Shown piece by piece: positions 10,791 to 22,089 of a DNA stretch of 64,000 bases (the first letter of the stretch is position 1; each line of letters opens with the position of its first letter). Location of the stretch: NCBI RefSeq assembly GCF_027595985.1, contig NC_073305.1:151158423-151222422 (forward strand), in the 5' to 3' direction. The notes beneath the pieces were generated by a model. That model did no database searches and had not been told where the DNA came from. It saw nothing but the letters and a program-made list of their open reading frames with translations. Both the position numbers and the translations under genes were made by a program. This DNA is from Sorex araneus (lineage: Eukaryota; Chordata; Mammalia; Eulipotyphla; Soricidae).

Positions 10791-11452
10791 AACCCAAATA
10801 TTGGCACTAAAGATGACAAGTAGTTATCGATACTGAAATACACCAAAGCGCCTTTTGTGTCGAAGTCTTCTTGTCATTTGGTTTTACTTTACTGTGCTTG
10901 TGTTTTACCCAGCTTTAGTCCAGAGTCTGAAAACTAGTGGCAAACAGCATTGCTGTTTTCGTGTCTGCTTCTCTTCCTCATCCTCTTACTCAGGTCCTTC
11001 ACTCCTTTGAAAAAATAAGTTTCAATAAAACTCAGAATAGAAAAGATTTCATTTGAGAAATGTCTTTTAGTGTCAAGCAACTTCTTCACAAGGGTTCCAA
11101 TATATTTGAGCATAAAATGAAGATAGAGAAATCACTCAGACACTAGAAGAAAACTCACCTTTAACATTGATGGCAAAATGAACTTATCACCATGAATATC
11201 ATAGATATCATACTTTGGGAAAGCTAACTGCAGCCAGTGTCACCTGACTCTTGCATCACTGTTTGCACTACAGATAGCTCTTAGTATGGTGATCTCTGGG
11301 CAGGTGTTAGGGAAATGTCTTGAGGGAAAGAATGCCTTTTTATGTTTCACAAAAGGACTGAATGTATCAGCATTGTTCACTCTTTACTTCTCTTATTGCA
11401 TTTTCATATTTATTTATATTGTGTATTTACAAAGGACTAACTCCTTATCAGA
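10791..11452. other. No recognised feature
   Basis: Unique-looking sequence of mixed composition. No repeat or gene is supported. Confidence 0.45.
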
Positions 11453-11499
11453 CAACACACCCACCCACACACACACACACGCACACCCACACACACAAC
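11453..11499. repeat. (CA)n-rich microsatellite
   Basis: CA repeats interrupted by CCCA and GCA units. Confidence 0.92.
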
Positions 11500-12554
11500 G
11501 ATGATGTTTGCCAATATCCATAGTATAAACAGTTCCCTAACATACAGTCAAGTTTAAGATACTAATGTTCCTGGAATTTGATATAAAATTGACAAAAGCT
11601 TAATTTACTTCCCTGATTAATATAACTTAATTCCTGCAAGCTACTGGTAACAATGTTAACTGGAAGCAACAGCTTTAGTACTTTTGAAATAAAATTTTAG
11701 TGTGATAATTTTGGTTTATAATATTTCAATTATATATTATCATTCAGCCTCTGTATTTGCTAATACATAAAATCGTTAGTGTATATCACAGAAGTCTACA
11801 GCACCATAACTGACCCCTTTTGCTCATTGCTACCTGCTAAACTTTCTAAAAATTAAGGAGTTGTTACTCTTTAGAATGATACTTTCACACTTACGTGGAG
11901 ACTGTGGCACAAGCAACTTTCATTACTTGGCCCAAACCATAGTACAGTAAGCAATGGTGTTAGTTTGGAGACCAGGGAATCTTCCTTACATTTTACACAT
12001 TTAACACCTACACCATACTGCTAGCAATGGGGCTGGTGCTCAGCAAGTTATTACTGGATGAGAACATGTTAATTGCAAGGAACACTTGACTTTTTAGGTA
12101 GGGTGTCTGACTTTTATCAGAAGAACAGAACTTATAACTCATACAGAGATATGTTAATGGATTCATCAAAAAAATTCTTATCTGATTGGATGGTCTCTCT
12201 AGGGAAGTCAGACATCTGTAGGGCAGCCATCTGGAAGGGCATGGTGTAAGTCCTTGAGCAGGCAAGCGTTGGCATTGCCATCCATGAATAGAATTCTTTC
12301 TGCTCTTAAGAACTCCTCACTGATCAAATCAGACACATTTGGGTGGTCTAAAATAACGTTCCTAGCATATCACAAACTGATTATAGACATTAATCACATT
12401 GAAAGAGCCTCACAGCAACATCAATGTTAGTGTCTGCTTGGATAACTGGAACTATAGTCTAGATAAATAGACATATAAAGTGTTATGAGGTGAGTATTTT
12501 CTCTGTAATGTAGTGTTGAGTCTAAGTTGCTGATAATAAAAGCAGGATATTTTC
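11500..12554. other. No recognised feature
   Basis: AT-rich DNA with only short open frames and no SINE head or LINE motif. Confidence 0.45.
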
Positions 12555-12935
12555 AGATTTGATCAGATTTGCAGATGAGATGATCCTGGGCGATACTTAA
12601 ATAGACTGGTGTCCTTTTAAGAACAGGACGGAAATTTGGACTCGGACTTACAGTAAGAACCCCAGTGGCAAAAGAGGTAGAGATAAAAGTGATGTATCTA
12701 CAAGCCAAGATATGTCAAAAATACTAGAAGCCTCCAGAAGAGAATAGAAAGGAGGAGCCTTTTCCTTTAGAACCATTAGAGAGAAAGAGAGAGACAGAGA
12801 CAGAGAGAGGTCCTGCCATCACCTTGATTTTGGAGATCTAAGTATCTTCCAGAACTGTAAAAAAACACATTTCTGTTGTTGGAAGTCAGCTGGGCAGTGG
12901 TAGTTTTTTATAGAAGCCTAGGAAACTTACACAAC
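12555..12935 (+). mobile_element. MLT1-type MaLR LTR
   Basis: The motifs gactggtgtccttttaag, gaaatttggactcgga, gtgatgtatctacaagccaag, ctgccatcaccttgattttgg, cttccagaactgta, cacatttctgttgttgg and agaagcctaggaaactta are in MLT1 order. A short GAGA tract (about 12780-12810) sits inside. The copy is old and solo. Confidence 0.75.
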
Positions 12936-15003
12936 AGTAATCTTCAAAACTACACCAAATGATGATAAATTCAAATAATGTCAACTTAACTAATAGTTAA
13001 AATACCACTTCTATTAAAATGATTTCATTGGTTGGGAAGACCTTAATCACTGATTGTATGTACTGGTTGCCTAAATGGAAAAATCAAAACAATTTTATCC
13101 AGATAATCTACTAAGAAAAGGTTAGTGAAAAAGTTAAGTAAAACAAAAAAAAATGCATACACCCTACAATGCATTATCTTAACTGAGTACTTATTATGTA
13201 AGTCACCAGTTATAATTCTTACTGCGTCAAGCCCAAATGCCACAACTCATTGCAAGGCCAGGTCCTCAGAATATCACAGTTTCTTCTGAGTCTCCCATGA
13301 TAGGTTGGCTTTAGGGTATCCACACTTGATAGATTTCAGTGCAGGGTTTAGCAAGTTTAATCTGTATGACTGTCTACCAGAGAACCCTTTCTCCTTAGAT
13401 TAATGACTCAGTCACTATACTTTAAACAAATTAAACAATGGATCCACTAAAAATAATTACACTTTTGTAGTTGATAGTGAATTTATTGCCATGACGGGTA
13501 AGCTTTTCAGCATACAAGTCTCTTTAATTCAGGAACTATTGAAAAGTTTATATCAAATTGGGGTGCTAAAAGAAAGTCATAACGAACTCTGTAAGGAACA
13601 ACATTAGGCTTTCAACTGGCTTTCACCATATTTCATTCCTGGCTATCTTATTTGTTTCAGAGGCACACCACCGCAATGTTTGTCATAGGGATGATACTAG
13701 AAACACTTGGATATATTCCAAATTGAATTATCTTCATTCCTTTTTATTTGAATACACCATGAGAAAACTGAGCTTCCAAATCCTCCTCCTGGGTCTGCCT
13801 TGACAAAGAGCATACTTGTTTCCCTGCAGCCAAGAGGACTGTGAGAAAGGGCAAGTAGTGCCTGCTCTATTTTCAGGAGGAGCTCTCCACGACAAGAGTG
13901 GGTTTTCTCATGGCTGTCAGTTGACAAGGGAATTCCATGGGTCAGGCCTATAGTTAAATCAATTGCATGCCTATATGGGAAAAAACACTGGCTTATCAAA
14001 CTTTGCAGGGCAAATACATGAGCCTGGACTCTTTCACATACATTTGGGCATTCAAATAATTTCCAAATACATTTTGAGATTATGGCCACCAAATATTTTG
14101 AATGCTGCCAGGGATAAATCAATTACATGCTTTCATATGACACTAAAATAACTAATTACCTCCAGACTGTATTTCTATGATGTGGTTCATGACTTTTAGA
14201 TACAACACACTCCTTCCAAACATCACTTTTATTTCTTACACTTAGAACTAACACATTCCATGGACTGTTGTGATATATTTATGTTGCACTGAATCAGTCT
14301 TTTTTTTGTGACCAAATTTCTATTTGGTCTTGGTCTTATAAACTAGAAAAAAATTATTTCAAAAGAGGCAATTGCTTGGATTAGATTAATTGACCTGTTT
14401 AATCCAGTTGCCTATATGTATGATCAAGTATAGATTTAATCTAGTCTCCTCAAAAACTGACACTGAATAGCAATCACATCTTGCTGTTAAATTCAATCTC
14501 TCCCTGTTTTTTCCTATTGCTTTGGACAAACCTCTAAAACCTATGTAGATGATGAACATGTTGCCGATTTAAACCCACCAGCATTGAGGTATGCTAACTA
14601 TGCTGAGGACTTTTTTAGGAGGAGTGAAAATTAGGATAAAGTTTAGATGTTAATATCCAGGGTGAAATAAGCAGTTTAAGGGTCTATTATCTTTCTCTTA
14701 AAAAAACCCAGAGGAATTTGGTAAAAGGGTGGTATAGTTACTCTATAAAGACAACACAGGGCCAGACTCCTTGTCTTCTGTTGCTCTGTAACCTGTTCTT
14801 AGTTCACGAGAGAACTAGTCATTCAATTCACATTAGAGAAGAGGAGAGAAAGGGTGCAACTCACCTTCTAAGAACACTCGACATAGTATTTCTCCTTTTA
14901 ACTCATAGTCAATATACAGACCACATTTTCATGCCAGAAAGGCTGGGAAATACAGTTTTCATCTGAAAACATTTAACACTGTGTTACAGATAAAAAGAAA
15001 GGG
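12936..15003. other. Two kilobases without a recognised gene or repeat
   Basis: Apparently unique AT-rich DNA. A 141-codon minus-strand open frame at 13697-14122 has no recognisable domain, signal or transmembrane pattern, and I do not call it coding. Confidence 0.45.
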
Positions 15004-15057
15004 GAACATACATACATACGTACATACATACATATATATATATACATATATCATCAT
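15004..15057. repeat. Compound microsatellite (ACAT)n(AT)n(ATC)n
   Basis: Tetranucleotide ACAT, then AT, then ATC triplets. The ATC part is the reverse complement of the (ATG)n tail of the type C SINE that starts right here, so at least that part is a SINE tail. The rest may have grown from it. Confidence 0.85.
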
Positions 15058-15134
15058 CATCATTATCCCATTGATCGTCGATTTTCTCGAGTTGTCTCAG
15101 TAACGTCTCCATTCATCCCAGCCTTGGGATTTTA
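15050..15134 (-). repeat. Type C SINE, 3' part (split by L1)
   Basis: Reverse complement of the type C end: a tcatcatcat tail, ttgatcgtcgattttctcgag, ctcagtaacgtctccattc and cccagccttgggatttta. It stops where an L1 was inserted. Its 5' part resumes at 16562. Confidence 0.85.
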
Positions 15135-16547
15135 TTTAATTAATTCATTAATTTATTAAAAATTATTTTTATTTTTTTATTAGTGAATCACTGTGAGGTA
15201 CAGTTACAGACTTAGAACTTTCCGTGCTTGTGTTTCGGTCATACAATGCTTGAGTACCCATCCCTCCACCAGAGCCCATTTTCCACCACTGATGATCCCA
15301 GTATCCTTCCCACCCCCCTCCAATCCCCTGCACCCTACCCCCTAAACTCCACCCCAGCTCTGTGGCAGGGCATTCCCTTTTGTTCTCTCTCTCCTTTTGG
15401 GTGTTGTGGTTTGCAATAGAGGTATTGAGTGGCCATCGTGTTTGGTCTATAGTCTGCTTTCAGTGTGTATCTCCCATCCCCAACTGGTCCTTGAACCACA
15501 CTTTACCTGGTTTTCCTTTCTCTATCTGAGCTTCTTTTTCCTACAGCATGTGAGGCCAGCTTCCAAGCTGTGGGGAAGACCTCCTGTACTTATGTCTACT
15601 ATTCTTGGGTGCTAGTCCCCCACTCTGTTACTTTATATTCCACAGATGAGTGCAATCTTTCTGTCTGTCTCTCTTTTTGACACATTTCACTTAGCATGAT
15701 ACTTTCCATATTGATCCACTTAAATGCAAAGGTCATGACATCATCTTTTCTAATAGCTGCATAGTATTCCATTGTGTAGATGTACCAAAGTTTCTTTAAC
15801 CAGTCATCTGTTCTCAGGCACTCGGGTATTTTCCAGATTCTGGCTATTGTAAACAGTGCTGCAATGAACATTCGAGGGCAGATGTCATTTCAACTATACT
15901 TTTTTGCATCTCTGGGATATATCCTTAGGAGTGGTATTGCTGTGTCAAATGGGAGCTCAATTTCTAATTTTTTGAGAAGCATCCTTACTGTTTTCCAAAA
16001 GGGATGAACCAGTCATCATTCCCACCAGCAGTGTAGGAGAGTCCCTTTCTCCCCATATCCACACCAACAGCAGTTGCTTTTGTTCTTTTGGATGTGTGCC
16101 AGTCTCTGTGGTGTGAGGTGGTATCTCATGGTTGTTTTGATCTGCATCTCTCTGATGACTAGTGATGAAGAGCATTTTTTCATATGCCTTTTTGCCATTC
16201 GTATTTCTTAAGAAAGTTTCTATTCATTTCATTGCCCCATTTTTTGATGGGGTTGGATGTTTTCTTCTTGCAGATTCCAACCAGTGCCTTGTACAGCCTT
16301 GATATCAACCCCTTATCAGATGGGTATTGGGTGAATATTCTTTCCCATTCCATAAATTGTCTTTGTATTTTGGTCACTGTATCTTTTGCAGTGCAGAAGC
16401 TTCTTATTTTAATATAGTCCCATTTGTTTATCTCTGTTTCCACTTGGTTAGTCAGTGGTGTGTCATCTTTGAAGATACCGTTAACTCCAATATCGTGTAG
16501 GGTTTTGCCAACCTTGTCTTCAATATACCCTGTGGATTCTGGTCTGA
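15135..16547 (-). mobile_element. 5'-truncated L1 inside the type C SINE
   Basis: On the plus strand it runs from a T-rich end and the 3' UTR (about 15150-15640) into the reverse complement of the ORF2 C-terminal half (15640-16547), with several frameshifts. The cysteine-rich C-terminal motif region lies near 16020-16080. The TSD is gccttgggatttta (15121-15134) and gccttgagatttta (16548-16561), one mismatch in 14. It is older and more diverged than L1-Y. Confidence 0.9.
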
Positions 16548-16561
16548 GCCTTGAGATTTTA

Positions 16562-17102
16562 GAAGCCTCTCTTGTCCTTCCCAATGATGCCACATTGCAT
16601 CTTTCAGGGTCAGGGGAATGAGACCCATTATTGTTACTGGTTTTGGCATATGAATACGTCACAGGGAACTTGCCAGGTTCTCCTAGGTAGGCAAGAAACT
16701 CTCAGTAGCTTGCCAGGTTCTCCGAAAGGGGAACTAGGCTATAAGATGTTGCGCTTCCAGGAGCTTGGTTTTATAGTTGATTGGATTACAGGGGCCTGGG
16801 GCAGTTTCTAGGTGTGACCACCTAGCTACTGGAAAATGGGGGATCTGGATGGAAGAGGCCCAGTCCTGATCTGAGCAGACTTGGAGATCTCAGTCCCGGG
16901 TCCCACATACCTGGGTTTCTCTGCAGGTTCCTTCATGTGTGAGGCTCATCCGAATGTGTGGAGAGGGGCCTTGAGCATGGTTGTGGCTAGGTTTCGGAGG
17001 TCTTTGGCTACCGGGGCTCTGCTTGGGGCAGGAAGGGAAACTCAACCCACCCCCTCCGAGGAACCCCAGTGAAGACAGCCAGGCATGGGGGCAAGAGACT
17101 AT
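16562..17102 (-). repeat. Type C SINE, 5' part
   Basis: Continues the element interrupted at 15134. It holds the gggtcaggggaatgagac block, the SINE-like tttggcatatgaatacgtcac and agtagcttgccaggttctcc blocks, then about 350 bp not found in types A or B. That part contains gtgtggagaggggccttgagcatgg and ends near ggcaagagact. Total type C length without the L1 is about 620 bp. Confidence 0.85.
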
Positions 17103-17155
17103 ATATATAATATATGTATATATAATAGAGGTATGTTTTATATATATAATAGAGG
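17100..17155. repeat. (TA)n-rich low-complexity sequence
   Basis: Alternating TA with the unit tataatagaggta repeated twice. It directly abuts the type C element. Confidence 0.85.
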
Positions 17156-17365
17156 TAGTGTGCAGTTTCCAGCATACTTAGTAGCAAAACTGTGTTGAAA
17201 AAATTTGAGTCACTTATAATGCAAAAAAACAGTATTTACCAAAACTATTCTTGAGTATTAAATATTTAAAGACTTAAAATTATAGTCTCTTCCTTTTAGG
17301 ATACAACATAGTTGAATGGAGAAGAGAATACTACTCATGTATTGAAGATTACATAGTAAAAGTAT

Positions 17366-17651
17366 ACTGGAGAGATAGCACAGCAGGTATGGCGTTTGCC
17401 TTGCATGCAGCTGACCTGGGTTTGATTCCTCTATCCTTCTTAGAGAACCTGGCAAGCTACTGAGAATATCCTGCCTGCAGGGCAGAGCCTGACAAGCTAC
17501 CTGTGGCGTATTCGATATGCCAAAAACAGTGACAATACGTCTCATTCCCCTGACCCTGTAAGAGCCTCCAATTATTGGGAAAGACTAGTAAGGAAAGGCT
17601 GCTGAAATCTCAGGGCTGGGTGTAATAGAGACGTTACTGGTGCCTGCTCGA
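17366..17651 (+). repeat. Hybrid A/C SINE
   Basis: It starts as type A (gagagatagcacagcagg head, gtttgattcc B box, gcgtattcgatatgccaaaaacagtgaca). It then carries the segment typical of type C (ctcattcccctgaccctg, aagagcctccaat, ctgaaatctcaggg, about 17543-17622) and finally the shared end gagacgttactggtgcctgctcgag. Possible short TSD: agtaaaa near 17355 and 17651. Confidence 0.85.
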
Positions 17652-17659
17652 GTAAAAAT

Positions 17660-17810
17660 TAAAGCTGCATTCATATCTCATACCTTACACAAAAGTCAAT
17701 TTAAAGTGGATCAAAGTCCAGAATCTTTTTTAAAATACACTGAAGAAAATATAGATAGAATTCTCCAATATCTGGACATCAAAGGTCTCTTCAATGGTAC
17801 AATGCCACTG
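17660..17810 (+). mobile_element. Old L1 ORF2 fragment, left part
   Basis: The stretch from ttaaagtggatcaaagtcca to gacatcaaaggtctcttcaatg follows the L1 ORF2 segment that precedes the C-terminal third. It is split from 18357-18600 by a type C SINE. Confidence 0.7.
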
Positions 17811-17820
17811 GCAAAGATCA

Positions 17821-18356
17821 TGATCACGATCACAAAATCCTCTTGATCGTCTCGTTGCTCGAGTGGTCTCAGCAACCTCTCCATTCGTCCTATCCCTGAG
17901 ATTTTAGAAGCCTCTCTCTTCTCAGCCTTCCCAATGATGCTGCATTGGAGGCTCTTTCAGGGTCAGGGTAATGAGATTCAGCTGGTTACTGGCTTTGGCA
18001 TATGGATACACCATGGGAAGCTTGCGAGGCTGTCCCATGTGGGCAGGAAGCTCTCAGTAGCTTGCTAGTTTCTCCCAGAGGGAGAAGTAGGTTATAATAT
18101 ATCGCTTCTGGGAGCTTGCTTTTAAGTCTCTGGATGTTGGCCGTTGATGGGATTACACACATCTGGGTTCCTCTGCCAGTACCTTCATGCATGAGACCTG
18201 TCTGAACGTGTGGAGAGGGGCCTTGAGCATGGCTGTGGCTAGGTTCCGGTGGTCTTTAGATGCTGGGAGCTCTGCTCAGGGTGGGGAGGGAAGCTGGAGC
18301 CCATCTTTTCAGAGAGGTCCCGGGGAAGACATCCAAGTGTGCGGGCAAGAGACTCT
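17821..18356 (-). repeat. Type C SINE inside old L1
   Basis: Nearly the same layout as the split copy at 15050-17102: gatcgtctcgttgctcgag, cctgagattttagaagcctct, ggctctttcagggtcaggg, tttggcatatggatacacca, gtgtggagaggggccttgagcatgg and a gcgggcaagagact end. The TSD gcaaagat lies at 17811-17818 and 18357-18364. The tail here is catgatcacgatca rather than clean ATG triplets. Confidence 0.88.
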
Positions 18357-18600
18357 GCAAAGATGGAAGAATAAAAAATAGACAAATGGGACTATATCAA
18401 ATTAAAGAGTTTCTGCATAGCAAATTAAATATGGGATAACACTAAAAAGCAGCAAACTGAATGGGAGAAAGTATTTGTGTTCAACATACCAGATAAAGGG
18501 TTGATATCTAGGATATATAAAGTACTCACAAAGATCAGCAACGAACAAAGCAAAGCACATCAAAAATAAGGAGAAGAAATGAACTTTTTTATCTTCCATG
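18357..18600 (+). mobile_element. Old L1 ORF2 fragment, right part
   Basis: The run aaaatagacaaatgggacta, ttaaagagtttctgcatagc, actgaatgggagaaagtatttg and ataaagggttgatatctagg matches the well-known L1 ORF2 stretch encoding the region before the C-terminal cysteine motif. It continues the fragment at 17660-17810. Confidence 0.85.
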
Positions 18601-18626
18601 ACTCTATCTAAAAACAGACTCACTCA

Positions 18627-18668
18627 TCCAACTATCCATCCATTCATTCATTTATCCATTCATTCAAT
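18627..18668. repeat. (ATCC/ATTC)n low-complexity run
   Basis: Repeated catccatt and cattcatt units. Such runs often mark the 3' end of an L2 copy, which fits the next feature. Confidence 0.8.
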
Positions 18669-19215
18669 AAATTCATATCAAGTACTTATTTTGACCCAGA
18701 AAGTGTTGGGTCAAACTAGAAGATAAGATAAACTAGAAGATAAGATAAAAAATAAAATAGGCAAAGCATGTGCCTTAGGGATTTACATAAGATGTTGAAC
18801 ATACAATAAACAAATACCTCAAGTAGGCTTTATTTGAAATCCATGAAATAGAGCTCTGAAATGAAGCATTTCAGAAATACTGTTCTATGTTGTCAAAGGA
18901 AGTTGATACTCAAATTGAAGCCCTAAGTACAAGAAGCCAGTCCTGTAAAGAGCAGGGGGAAATGTTCTAGACAGAGGAAGAGCAAGTATTAATGTCCTCA
19001 AGTAGAAAAGAAAGTTGACCTATCCAGGAAAGGACAAAGAAACCACGGTTGTCTGTGCACAGTAAGAAAAGAGACAGATGAGGAGTGTCAAGGAAGAGGT
19101 TTGGTAGGTGTGGCAGACCCAGATCATGGAAAAATGTTTTTGGTCAAGGTAATTCAATTTAACTATAAAGACAACAGTGAATGATTAAAATGTTTTGTAT
19201 AGAGACAAAGGAAGT
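18640..19215 (-). mobile_element. L2 LINE fragment
   Basis: Reverse-complement L2 order: cattcattcaataaattcatatcaagtacttatt, an acaataaacaaatacc block, gacagaggaagagcaagta, acaaagaaaccacggttg, ggaagaggtttggtagg and gatcatggaaaaatgttttt. A direct repeat, aactagaagataagat, occurs twice at about 18715-18745. Confidence 0.6.
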
Positions 19216-19389
19216 GGTTTTAAAATTTCTGATTTTTATTTTAAGCAATTTATTTGGCTACTTTGGAAGGAAGGGTTCTAGGAGTCCTGGATGAAAGAGG
19301 GGACCCTACCAGTGCTGTCTGTGGTAGTCTGGATGACAGATGACAGATGACGGGGATAGTGGCAGGGAATATGGATATGAGGTGGGATA

Positions 19390-19482
19390 ATGAGACCCAA
19401 ACAGCCTTGTGCCAAGGATTGTACTTGAGTCAACTGCATTCAAGACATGTGCCTTACCCACTGTGCCATCTCCCCAGCTCCA
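19390..19482 (-). repeat. Old SINE head fragment
   Basis: The end reads acatgtgccttacccactgtgccatctccccagctcc, the reverse complement of a tRNA-like SINE head. The body is mostly gone. Confidence 0.5.
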
Positions 19483-19739
19483 TCCTAATGACTTTTACCA
19501 GAGTAGACATAGAAGGTGGGAAAGACAAAGGCAGATAAGCAAAATGAAAAAGAAATAGATAAGATAGGGATTGAACACTGGAAACTTTTCTCTGTAAAAT
19601 ATCAGAAAAATAGGAACAATCATGGAAAGAGTATGTAGACCAAATAAGGGTACTTATAAGGGCTGGAGTTGCCTGCGTTTATCTTGATATTGCAAATCTT
19701 GATGTCCAAGATTCCATGGGAATTCCATGGGATGTCAAA

Positions 19740-19932
19740 AGAACACCTGGCCGCCCACCTACGAGATGGTGGGACTTCTTTGTCAAGATCCTGAATGAAC
19801 GGTTTGAGGCTCTTTGTGTTCCTGGAGTGAGCAGATGCTACAGTAGCATGCGACAGGGATGAATGGAGATGTTACTGGCGCCTGCTCAAGTTAAATTGAT
19901 AATTAACGGGATGACAAGTGATATAAGTGATT
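19740..19932 (+). mobile_element. RTE-clade LINE 3' end with ORF C-terminus
   Basis: Translation from 19740 gives a GRPPTRWWDFFVKIL-like stretch. After a frame change near 19845 it gives CDRDEWRCYWRLL, ending in a stop. The pair GRPPTRW ... DRDEWRxYWR is typical of the extreme C-terminus of RTE-clade LINE proteins, as I recall it. The DNA after it (gagatgttactggcgcctgctcaag, aacgggatgacaagtg) is the same block that ends type A SINEs. The upstream boundary (19640-19740) is uncertain. Confidence 0.7.
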
Positions 19933-21319
19933 ACAAATCTTATCTCATGCTCCTTCCTCAAGGAAGACTGAAGGAACCTACTGCGCCTGCTCAGGAACTC
20001 TTCCTATATGCTCCACGTGGGACCTGAGCATAGCATAGGTTGGAGGTGCACCGTAGCATGGTGATTGTTTTCAAAGGCCAAGTGTTTCTCAGGCCAATCT
20101 CTGTCACACAAGAGCAGTCCTGCCTCTCTGGGAGTAGACAGCAGCTTACGTTCCCACTTATTTATTACTCTACTGACTTCACCACACATAGAGCATTGGT
20201 GTACCTATATTTAGGAAATCTCTATATTTGGTTCAAAAGATAAGAGGGAAAACCCGTTTATTTAGAAAAAGACACCCTCCTCACTTGCCTCTCCCAAACA
20301 CACTCAGCCTGATATTTGACTTGCTGTGAAAAAAGAAAAACATCCTCTTGGAAATTGTTCTTCAAAACAGATAACAGGGCTCTGGCTGGAAGGTGATATT
20401 GTTGACTCATGTGCTGTGTGTTACATTATCCTGGAGGTTTCCAACATGCACAGGATGTGGTTACAAAGAGCGAGTTTATCCCTGTATAGACATAAACAAG
20501 CTGGTGTGTTTTTAAGGACACCCAGAATTTTCACAAGTTACTTCTTTACTGGTTTTGTTTACACGGAGACTGGGACCATGACCCCATGTCCTGACCTTTC
20601 TTAAGCCTGGTGCGTGCTCCTTTCTCTTTCTCCCAGGAGCCACAGAACCAGGGGGAAGTTCATCCTGGCAGAAAGCAGAGCACCCACCTAACCTTGGGTT
20701 TGTTTGTAACACAGCACATAGTAAGTATGTAGGTCGAATTGGGCCTCCTCCCGGCTTTTTATATAGTCAATGTCAGAATATGCAGATGACAGAATGAATC
20801 ATAAGGAAGGGCAGACTGATAGTTTTGAGGAAATGAGATCAAATGAATTTACCGCTCTCAGGACCCTGAGTCGGCCCATTCTGTCGGGTCACCACACCAG
20901 TAGCGAATTCCCTGACATCTCTTACCTTTTGTTGGCAAGATTTAAGCCACGGGTAGGTGAAAGAAGGTGTAACAGAGCGGGACTGCATACTGCCAAGGCG
21001 GGTGTGAGAGCTACAAGTACTTCTCCATCTCCTTACTTGAATTCAAGGCTTCCTTCTCTGGGGCTAAAGACAGGTCACGAGGCATAAAATTATCAACCCA
21101 GGAAAGAGAAGATGTTTATAGCTTCTACTACTTTTACAAAAATAGATGAAAGGAAAGATTTTTTTTCTACCGCTTGCAGCCTGTGAACTTCCTTAGTACT
21201 GTGCATAACTTACTACTTCCAGAAATAGGAGACTTGAGGACATTATGTGGTGTGGTTGTTTGTGCGTTGTGCATGATAATGACAAGCAAAACTCTCTTAG
21301 ACCGTTATTTCAATGCGAA
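19933..21319. other. No recognised gene or repeat
   Basis: About 1.4 kb of apparently unique DNA of moderate GC. Overlapping open frames (up to 105 codons at 20770-21087) show no domain. Confidence 0.45.
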
Positions 21320-21418
21320 GTCCCTCTCTCCCTTCCTTCTTACTTTCCTTTCCCTTCCTTTCGCCTCCTCTTCTTCTCTTTCTAGTTTCTTTTATCGCCT
21401 TCCTTCCATCCCTTTTCT
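21320..21418. repeat. Pyrimidine-rich tract
   Basis: A CCTT/CTTC low-complexity run on the plus strand of about 95 bp. Confidence 0.85.
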
Positions 21419-21424
21419 TACAGT

Positions 21425-21860
21425 TTTATGGGTATGATTTGTATATCATAAATTCATTACTATAAATATAGAGTTGTATAGCCAGCACAATATAATTCTA
21501 GAATATTTCTATTATACCACAGCTCTCTTTTAATTAGCAACCTCCATTTTTCTATCTTTATGATTTTCTCTTGCTGAATATTTTGTAAACATTGTGTTTG
21601 TGTGAAATGTTTAGCATATATTTTATTTGTATTTATTTTAATATAACATCCTAAAGTTTTGTCCATATTGCACAGTACATCATTCTTTCCATTGCTACAT
21701 GTTATTACATTGGCATATTTAATTTATCCATTTATAATTTTTGTTGAGTCCACTTTTGTCAATTACAAGCAACAGTGCTACTATAAACATTTGTGTACAG
21801 TATTTCTTGTACACAAATGAATGTATGTCTTTATTATTCTTGAGTTAGTATCTCACTTGT
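21425..21860 (-). mobile_element. Old L1 ORF2/3' fragment
   Basis: Reverse-complement L1 text: catcctaaagttttgtccatat, ccattgctacatgttattac, tttaatttatccatttat, aagcaacagtgctactataaaca and a ttgtgtacagtatttcttg block. These correspond to the region encoding the ORF2 C-terminus in old mammalian L1s. It is non-coding and heavily decayed. Confidence 0.65.
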
Positions 21861-22089
21861 CATTCAAATATATTTTCTTTTATTAATGAAAGAAGAATTA
21901 AAATTTTACTTAGGTATGAATACGTGGCCACGGTGGGTCTTGATGTTATTTTAAAAGTATAAAAATTGCAATTGTTTTTTTGAGTCTTGGAAAGAAAGCA
22001 AAATCTAGTAATTACTACTTTAATGTGGCACAAAATGAACTGTGGTACACTTATTCCATCATATCCTATGTCATTACTATTAGTACTAT

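Noticed and set aside
13697-14122. 141-codon minus-strand open frame
   Set aside because: Composition looks like random translation. The region has two similar caatta-catgc strings, suggesting sequence redundancy rather than coding.
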